DNA from: Streptomyces graminofaciens
Lineage (GTDB): Bacteria; Actinomycetota; Actinomycetes; Streptomycetales; Streptomycetaceae
Direction of reading: 5' to 3'
Length of the DNA stretch: 64,000 bases
Assembly: GCF_030294945.1 (NCBI RefSeq)
Contig: NZ_AP018448.1
Location: 11,380,501 to 11,444,500 of the forward strand
Positions within the stretch are counted from its first letter, which is position 1; every line of letters starts with the position of its first letter. A model generated the notes under the pieces. It saw only the letters and a list, made by a program, of their open reading frames with translations. It searched no databases and had not been told where the DNA came from. A program made the position numbers and the translations under genes. Shown in pieces: positions 59,501 through 64,000 of the stretch.

Positions 59501-62500
59501 CGCCGAGCTGGCGGGCAGCACCACCGGTGTCTACGTCGGAATGTTCGGCAGCGAGTATCTGGCGGGCTCCCGCCTCGACCAGCTGGACGGCTACGTCGGC
59601 ACCGGCTCGGCGCTGAGCGTGGCCTCGGGGCGGCTCGCGTACGCGCTGGGACTCAACGGACCGGCCCTGACCGTGGACACGGCGTGCTCGTCGTCGCTGG
59701 TGGCCGTGCATCTGGCGGCCCAGGCGCTGCGCTCCGGCGAGTGCGACCTGGCGCTCACCGGTGGCGTCACCCTGATGGTGACCCCGCAGACCTTCGTGGA
59801 GTTCAGCCGACTGCGCGGCCTGTCGCCGACCGGCCGCTGCCGCTCCTTCTCCGACGACGCCGACGGCGCCATCTGGTCCGAGGGCGCCGGCATGGTCGTA
59901 CTGAAGCGGCTGAGCGACGCCCGGCGCGACGGCGACGAGGTACTGGCCGTGCTGCGCGGCACGGCCGTCAACCAGGACGGCCGCAGCCAGGGCCTGTCCG
60001 CCCCGAACGGCCCCGCACAGGAGCAGGTCGTCCGGCGGGCGCTGGAACAGTCCGGTCTGGAGCCCGCCGACATCGACCACGTCGAGGCCCACGGCACGGG
60101 CACCACGCTCGGCGATCCGATCGAGGCGAACGCCCTGGCCGAGGTCTTCGGCGCCTCCCGGCCGCACGACCGGCCGCTGTACCTGGGCTCGCTCAAGTCC
60201 AACATCGGCCACGCGCAGGCCGCTTCCGGCGTCCTCGGCCTGATCAAGGTGGTCCAGTCGCTGCGCCACCGGTCCCTCCCGCGCACCCTGCACGCCGGCA
60301 CCCCCAGTCGGCACGTCGACTGGGACGGCAGCGGGTTGAGCCTGCTGCACGACGCGGTGGCCTGGGCGCCGGCCGACGGACGGACCCGGCGGGCCGGTGT
60401 GAGCGCCTTCGGCATCAGCGGCACCAACGCGCACGTGATCGTGGAGGAGGCGCCGGGAGCCGTCGAGGCGGAGCCGACGGAACGCCCCGCACCCGGGAAG
60501 CGGCTGTTCGTGCTCTCCGGGCGCGGCGAGGCGGCCGTACGCGGCCAGGCCGCACGCCTCGCCGAGTATGTGCACGACGAGCGTGCCGAGCTGTCCGACG
60601 TCGCCTTCACCCTGGCCCGGCACCGCAGCCACTTCGAGCGGCGTACGGCGATCGTGGCCGGGGACAGGGGCGAACTGCGCGCCCGGCTCGACGAGTTGGC
60701 GGACGGGCGGACACCCCTGCCCGCGCCTCGCGAGGATCAGACCGGCAAGGTGGCCTTCGTGTTCGCCGGCCACGGCGGTCAATGGCCGGGCATGGGCCTG
60801 GAGTTGATGACCGACTCGAACGCCTTCCGTGCGGAACTGACCCGCATCGACCGGGCGATCCACGCGCGTGCCGGCTGGTCCGTGCTCGACGTCCTGCGGG
60901 ACGGAGAAGCCGAGCTGGAGCGGACCGAGATCCTCCAGCCGGTGCTGTTCGCCGTCAACGCCGCCCTGGGCGCTGCCTGGCGCGCGCTCGGCGTCGCCCC
61001 GGACGCCGTGGTCGGGCACAGCCTGGGCGAGATCGCCGCCGCCTACGTCGCGGGGTCCCTCACCCTCGACGACGCCGTGACCGTGATCACCGGGCGTGCC
61101 CGGGCCGTCGTACCGCTGGCGGGCAAGGGCGGCATGCTCGCCGTGCACCTGCCCCGCCCCCAGGTCGAGGAACTGCTCACGCCGTACGCGGGCCGCCTGT
61201 TCGTCGCGGCCGTCAACAGCCCGGACTCCACGGCCGTCTCCGGCGAGGCCGACGCCCTGGCCGCACTGCGCCGACACCTGGACGACCAGGACATCCCCGC
61301 CCGGCCACTGTCCACGGCCTTCGCCTCGCACACCCCCCTCATGGCCCCGGTCCGCGAGGAACTCCTCGACCGGTTCGCCGCCGTCCGGGGCGTTCGGACC
61401 CCGGTCCCGCTGTACTCGACGGTGCTGGCGGAGCCGGTGTCCGGGGAACGGCTGGACGCCGGGTACTGGTACGCCAACCTCAGCGAACCCGTGCGGTTCG
61501 CGGACGCGATCCGGCGGATGCTGGACGACGGCTACCGCTACTTCGTCGAGCTGAGCCCCCACCCCTCGCTCGGCTCGTCGATCGAGGCCGTGGCCGCCGA
61601 GGCGGGCATCGACGCCGTGAGCGTCGCGTCCCTGCGCAGGCGACAGGACGGCCAGGGCGTTCTGCTGCGGGGACTCGGCGAGTTGTACGCGGCCGGGCAC
61701 ACACCCGAGTGGGCGCCCCTGTTCCCGGCCGGCCGCCGCGTCGACCTGCCCACCTACGCCTTCGCCCGCGAACGCCACTGGCTCGCCCCCGCCCCCCGCA
61801 CCGACGCGGGCGCACCGCTGCTGGGCACGCACATCGAGGCCAGCGACGAACCCGACCGGCACCTCTTCCAGACCGACATCGACCTGCGCGACCCCCGCTT
61901 CGCCTACCTCACCGACCACCGGGTCACCGGCGAGGTGTGGCTGCCCGCGGCCGCCTTCCTGGACATGGCCCTGGAGGCCGTGTCCGCGCTGGGCCGGAGC
62001 GACATACGCCTGACCGACGTCGCGTTCCTCCAGCCGCTGCGCCTGGACGCGGAGCGGCCCGCACGGCTGCAACTGGTGCTGCGGCCCGCCGAGGACGGGC
62101 GGCGGGAGTTCACCATCTCCTCGGCGGCCACCGGCACCGGGCAAGCACGATGGGAGCGGCACGTCACCGGGCGTGTCGCCCCAAGCGCGGACGACACACC
62201 CCCGAGGACCGAGCCGCTCGCCGAGCTGCGCGCCGAGTGCAGGCGGGACGTCGACCTGTCGGCGGTCTACACCGGACTCGGCGCCCTCGGCATCGACTAC
62301 GGCCCCGCCTTCCGAGGACTCGCACAAGGTCACCGCGCGGGCGGCGCCGCCCTCGGCCGGCTCGCGCCGAAGCCCGCCGCCGGACATCTCCTGCACCCCG
62401 CCGTCCTCGACGCCGCCTTCCACACGGCCGCCCTGCCGGGGGACGCACCCGAGGGCCGGGCCTTCGTGCCCGCCGGGGTCGGACGCCTGCGGTTCACGGG

Positions 62501-64000
62501 GCTGACGACCACGCCCACGTGGGTGACCTGCCGACTGCGTTCCGTGGACGGCGACACCGCGCTCCTCGACCTCGCCCTGTTCGACGAGGACGAGCAACTC
62601 GTCCTGGAGGCCGTGGAGTTCAGGCTCGCCGCGCTCTCGCCGCTGGACGGCGCCCTCTTCGAGACCCGCTGGCAGCCCCGCCCGGCCGCGAAGGAGGCTC
62701 CCGGCGGCGGCAGTTGGCTGATCCTCGCCGACGACACGGGTGTGGCCGCCGCGCTCGCCGACCGGCTGAGCCAGGCCGCCGTGCCGCATGTGATCGCCCG
62801 CAGGGGCGAGGGGTTCGCGGTCGAGGGCCCCGGCCGCTACGTCCTGGACCCGGCCGATCAGCGGCACCTGGCCCGCCTGTTCGACGAGGCCTACCCGGAC
62901 GCGCCGCCCGGCCGAGTGGTCCAACTCTCCGCACTCGACGCCCCCGCGGTGACCGACGACCGTACGGCCGAGGAGGCGGCCCGCCTGGCCTGCCTGAGCA
63001 CACTGCACCTGGTGCGGACCCTCGCCGAACGGCCGGCGCACGGCCGGGCGCCACGCCTCTTCGTGGTCGCCCGCGGCAGCCAGGCCGCCGGTGACAGTAC
63101 GCGGGTGACGCACCCGGAGCAGGCCCTGGCCTGGGGCTTCGGCCTCGCGGTGGCCCAGGAGCACCCGGAACTGGCGACCACCCTCATCGACCTGCCGCCC
63201 AGCAGCGGTACGGACGCACTGCCTCTCGGTGACCGTACGGACGCCCTGCCTCCCCGCGACGGTACGGACGCCCTGCCGCCCATCGACGGCATCGACGCCC
63301 TGTGGACCCAGCTGCGCCACGCCGACGACGAACGCCTCGTCGCGCTGCGCGGAGCGGGCCGCCTGGTGCCCCGCCTGACCCGCACCCGCCCCGACGACGG
63401 CGGACACGGCCGGATCACCCCCGACGGCGTGTATCTGATCACCGGTGGCCTCGGCGGCCTCGGCCGGGTCGTCGCCGAGCGACTGGTCCGGCGCGGCGCC
63501 CGCGGCCTCGCCCTGCTGAGCCGGGGAACCCCGGGCCCGGACACCGCCGACTGGATCAAGGGCCTGGAGGAACGCGGCGTCACCGTGCTCCTGCCCCGCG
63601 CCGACGTCGCCGACCGCGCCGGTCTCAGGACCGCCCTGGACGCCGTACGACACGAAGCCGGGCCGATCGCCGGAGTCGTCCACGCGGCCGGTGTCCTCGA
63701 CGACGCGACCGTGGCGAACCTGACCGACGAACGCGTCCTGCGCGTCCTCGCCCCCAAGGTCCTCGGCACCACCCTCCTCACCGAACTGGTCCCCGAAGCA
63801 CATGACTTGGTGCTGTTCGCCTCGGCGGCCGGTCTCCTCGGTTCCGCCGGGCAGAGTCCGTACTCGGCGGCGAACGCCTTCCTCGACGCGTGGGCCCACC
63901 ACCTCGCCCGCACCGGCCGCCGGGCGCTGAGCCTGGACTGGGGTGCCTGGACGGGCGTCGGCATGGTCGCCGAATCCGGCACCCGCGCCACCGAGACGGC
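53508..64000 (+). CDS. Type I modular polyketide synthase, ACP-[KS-AT-DH-KR-ACP]-[KS-AT-DH-KR..., runs off the window
   Basis: 3,497 complete codons are visible with no stop. Loading ACP: Ser53 (FGLGSRQL). KS1: Cys279 (DTACSSS), His414 (THGTGT), His454 (GHTQAA). AT1: Ser748 (GHSQGE) and YASH 845-848, the methylmalonyl-CoA signature. DH1: His1044 and Asp1210, but Ser replaces Pro in HxxxGxxxxP (HAVFGRTVVS). KR1: TGGLGAVG near 1522, Tyr1662, LAD motif. ACP1: Ser1824 (GMDSVTAVE). KS2: Cys2060, His2195, His2235. AT2: Ser2505 (GHSLGE) with FASH 2605-2608, not a standard signature. DH2: His2804 (HRVTGEVWLP), Asp2968. KR2: TGGLGGLG, LDD (B-type), PYSAAN. No enoyl reductase lies between DH and KR, so each module should leave a double bond. 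Starter: fatty acyl from the FAAL. Start ATG 53508. Confidence 0.95.
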   Translation, partial: MPANESPKHTPETSATTVEDVRTWLASAVADAAGLDPLAVDPQRPIAEFGLGSRQLVTLAAGLSERIGRTLDPTLVYDHPTIAAIAEAVLDDRSTGTRTETAAPRVRPDDDIAIISMACRFPGGADDPEALWRLLTTGGNAVTEVPAGRWDTQGLYDPDPEATGKAYTLRGGFLTDIDRFDASFFGISPREAAAMDPQQRLLLQTTWETIERAGIVPDTLNGSSTGVYIGLYDSGYLASAALGQLDGHVGTGSASSVASGRIAYTLGLQGPAVTVDTACSSSLVALHLAARALAAGECDLAIAGGATLLVTPRGHVEFSRLRGLSPSGKCSPFGADADGVVWAEGCGLVLLKRLADARRDGDRVLAVVKGSAINQDGRSQGLSAPSGPAQERVLRAALDAAGLHPDDLDHVETHGTGTKLGDPIEGRALAAVFGPGRPADRPLGIGSLKSNIGHTQAAAGIGGVIKTVLALGHGQMPASLHAETPTEHIDWADSGLRVHTGAVAWPRGEGRVRRAGVSAFGISGTNAHVVLEEAPEEAPDDVRARPGDAPEGLAARPGAGSEETLRPHLFPLSARTLPALHGQAARLHAALAADPELPLPSVAATLTHHRTHFEHRAVVQAAERDDLLTALRALADGQPDPGFTVGPQHTLPPGKLAFVFPGQGAQWTGMARDLLDRDPVFADELDRCDAALRPFTTWSVAAVLRGDANAPSLDRVDVVQPVLFAVMVSLAAVWRARGIRPDAVIGHSQGEVAAACVAGALSLNDAAAVVALRSQALTELSGTGTMAVVALPHTEVEPRLPDHVFVAAVNSGRSTVIAGQVEPLLALLAEFEREQVFVRRLDVDYASHSDQVEPVRATILDELDGVTTYPASVAWYSSVTGEPVTEELEADYWYTNLREPVRFAPTVERMAADGYRYFVELSPHPSLLTAVRTIDEDLVAVGSLRRDEDGPACLDRAAAELHVHGRTVDRRRLSSGIAPAAELPTYAWDLQRHWIEPESAAGAPGLFDRAAHPLLGVQLQSADESRWTFRGEWSPATADWLPDHAVFGRTVVSGTTLMELCRAALEVARPDAPCDVTDLIVLTPLTLPSSGTVEVSVEVVTAGPVPEITVHSRPRGQEIQGWTLHATASAADSAPADSGPPPQWPGAAEPSWTPDTYDRLTALGLGYGPAFRGVREAVVTADGELLARLVLPTEARDTADPYPVHPALLDAALHVAAALDPSDRRVLLPVAVGRCVLPPGGATDLIASVRRTGASDSDLTLDVALWDTDGLPVGRLEGVRLRAADPADLDSGSENARHLYEVVWTAVPDGPSGASPTTWSVSGDTSDPEIAAALGGLAESGIEVADTGGDILVRFWPQPSDEAEPAALAQELAATALAELQALIALPPEETPARTVWVTRGAVATGDGDLASGFAQSVLWGLARSARTEHPDLGLTLLDVDSPAGLERAVACADEPELALRAGALLAPRLVRARAAAVPRVPVGDRYEPVDLTAEPAPRPAESRVPRRTAVPTDGTVLITGGLGAVGRHIAHLLAERGVPRLLLTSRQGVADTRAAEVTAELAALGAEAEVAACDIADAAAVADLLGRIGDEWPLRGVVHCAGVLADGVVTELTPERLAEVLRPKVDGAAHLHRLTAELPLDLFLLVSSAAGVVGNAGQGNYAAANVFLDQLAHHRRALGLPGVSVSFGAWAGEGLAVEHADLERMARLGHRALTPDQGRELVELSLRRGTPHLVAWALDLPRLRAGTAHSDGGSAALWRSLLPAPRTSREGDGLADRLARLPEAERAERVLALIREEASRALGLRSAESVRPDQPLRDLGMDSVTAVELRNRIGTRIGAKLPATLLFDHPTPARLAEHLLRTALATDGRTATARRAVARPAAAKTPAVDEPVAVVAMACRLPGGVTDPEGLWRLVAEGRDAVGPFPADRWDVESLYDPDPDAMGKSYAREGGFLDDIDSFDAGFFGITPKEAAAMDPQQRLLLETAWEALERAGIVPAELAGSTTGVYVGMFGSEYLAGSRLDQLDGYVGTGSALSVASGRLAYALGLNGPALTVDTACSSSLVAVHLAAQALRSGECDLALTGGVTLMVTPQTFVEFSRLRGLSPTGRCRSFSDDADGAIWSEGAGMVVLKRLSDARRDGDEVLAVLRGTAVNQDGRSQGLSAPNGPAQEQVVRRALEQSGLEPADIDHVEAHGTGTTLGDPIEANALAEVFGASRPHDRPLYLGSLKSNIGHAQAASGVLGLIKVVQSLRHRSLPRTLHAGTPSRHVDWDGSGLSLLHDAVAWAPADGRTRRAGVSAFGISGTNAHVIVEEAPGAVEAEPTERPAPGKRLFVLSGRGEAAVRGQAARLAEYVHDERAELSDVAFTLARHRSHFERRTAIVAGDRGELRARLDELADGRTPLPAPREDQTGKVAFVFAGHGGQWPGMGLELMTDSNAFRAELTRIDRAIHARAGWSVLDVLRDGEAELERTEILQPVLFAVNAALGAAWRALGVAPDAVVGHSLGEIAAAYVAGSLTLDDAVTVITGRARAVVPLAGKGGMLAVHLPRPQVEELLTPYAGRLFVAAVNSPDSTAVSGEADALAALRRHLDDQDIPARPLSTAFASHTPLMAPVREELLDRFAAVRGVRTPVPLYSTVLAEPVSGERLDAGYWYANLSEPVRFADAIRRMLDDGYRYFVELSPHPSLGSSIEAVAAEAGIDAVSVASLRRRQDGQGVLLRGLGELYAAGHTPEWAPLFPAGRRVDLPTYAFARERHWLAPAPRTDAGAPLLGTHIEASDEPDRHLFQTDIDLRDPRFAYLTDHRVTGEVWLPAAAFLDMALEAVSALGRSDIRLTDVAFLQPLRLDAERPARLQLVLRPAEDGRREFTISSAATGTGQARWERHVTGRVAPSADDTPPRTEPLAELRAECRRDVDLSAVYTGLGALGIDYGPAFRGLAQGHRAGGAALGRLAPKPAAGHLLHPAVLDAAFHTAALPGDAPEGRAFVPAGVGRLRFTGLTTTPTWVTCRLRSVDGDTALLDLALFDEDEQLVLEAVEFRLAALSPLDGALFETRWQPRPAAKEAPGGGSWLILADDTGVAAALADRLSQAAVPHVIARRGEGFAVEGPGRYVLDPADQRHLARLFDEAYPDAPPGRVVQLSALDAPAVTDDRTAEEAARLACLSTLHLVRTLAERPAHGRAPRLFVVARGSQAAGDSTRVTHPEQALAWGFGLAVAQEHPELATTLIDLPPSSGTDALPLGDRTDALPPRDGTDALPPIDGIDALWTQLRHADDERLVALRGAGRLVPRLTRTRPDDGGHGRITPDGVYLITGGLGGLGRVVAERLVRRGARGLALLSRGTPGPDTADWIKGLEERGVTVLLPRADVADRAGLRTALDAVRHEAGPIAGVVHAAGVLDDATVANLTDERVLRVLAPKVLGTTLLTELVPEAHDLVLFASAAGLLGSAGQSPYSAANAFLDAWAHHLARTGRRALSLDWGAWTGVGMVAESGTRATET

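Noticed and set aside
53664..63902. Very long open frames on the minus strand opposite the PKS (about 1,480 and 1,880 codons)
   Set aside because: They are antisense shadows caused by extreme G+C at third codon positions; their sequence is Gly/Arg/Ala/Val repeats without domains, while the plus strand encodes complete PKS domains.

Overview
The window is very G+C-rich, with codon third positions almost always G or C, GTG starts, many 4-base ATGA/GTGA gene overlaps and gene families typical of high-GC actinomycetes. It reads as Streptomyces (or a very close relative) chromosome. Some 46 protein-coding genes are supported. I saw no rRNA, tRNA, CRISPR array, transposase or phage gene. Two genes are cut by the window edges: a P-loop kinase on the left and a modular polyketide synthase on the right.

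Layout. 1-5040 (mostly minus strand): P-loop kinase fragment, secreted serine hydrolase, a TerD domain fused to two CAP domains, a DUF1232/YkvA-type membrane protein, a small conserved protein, and a MurR/RpiR regulator. 5212-12064: small protein, DUF1206 membrane protein, a Tat-exported cholesterol-oxidase-like flavoenzyme divergent from a DUF6328 membrane protein, and a very large exported beta-propeller/amidohydrolase fusion. 12104-21731: PobA-like hydroxylase; a three-gene redox/signalling set (UBP zinc finger, cNMP-domain histidine kinase, response regulator fused to a thioredoxin-reductase-like flavoprotein); VOC protein; universal stress protein; DUF4032 kinase-like protein; acyl-CoA synthetase. 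22155-32993: a purine-nucleoside uptake and breakdown locus (deaminase, LacI regulator, glutamine-amidotransferase-like protein, purine nucleoside phosphorylase, BMP lipoprotein, double ABC ATPase, two permeases, exported phytase-like esterase). Two near-identical CAAAACGTTTTG palindromes mark its two transcription units as a LacI regulon. 33110-36761: an orphan TctC-type binding protein divergent from a CitA/CitB-type two-component system. 36830-39043: a large protein with a metzincin-like zinc-protease motif.

39246-46189 is the most intriguing part. A tightly overlapping five-gene cluster (STM4015-STM4014-STM4013-STM4012-STM4011 families: LRR-like protein, ATP-grasp-like protein, phosphatase/sulfatase-fold hydrolase, two radical SAM enzymes) faces away from a two-gene operon (small His-rich protein plus a DUF6745-type protein). 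Between them lies a perfect 12-bp inverted repeat whose arms are the upstream elements of two divergent promoters of the RecA-independent DNA-damage class (TTGTCAGTG-N8-TAnnnT). This predicts that a functionally undescribed radical-SAM pathway is DNA-damage inducible.

46209-51242: YciO/Sua5-type protein, adrenodoxin-reductase-type FprA with a possible iron box, Ala-rich membrane-anchored protein, aldo/keto reductase and DUF1152 protein. 51557-64000: the start of a biosynthetic cluster. A fatty acyl-AMP ligase is followed by a type I PKS beginning ACP-KS-AT-DH-KR-ACP and continuing KS-AT-DH-KR past the window edge, so the product is predicted to carry a fatty-acyl starter unit.
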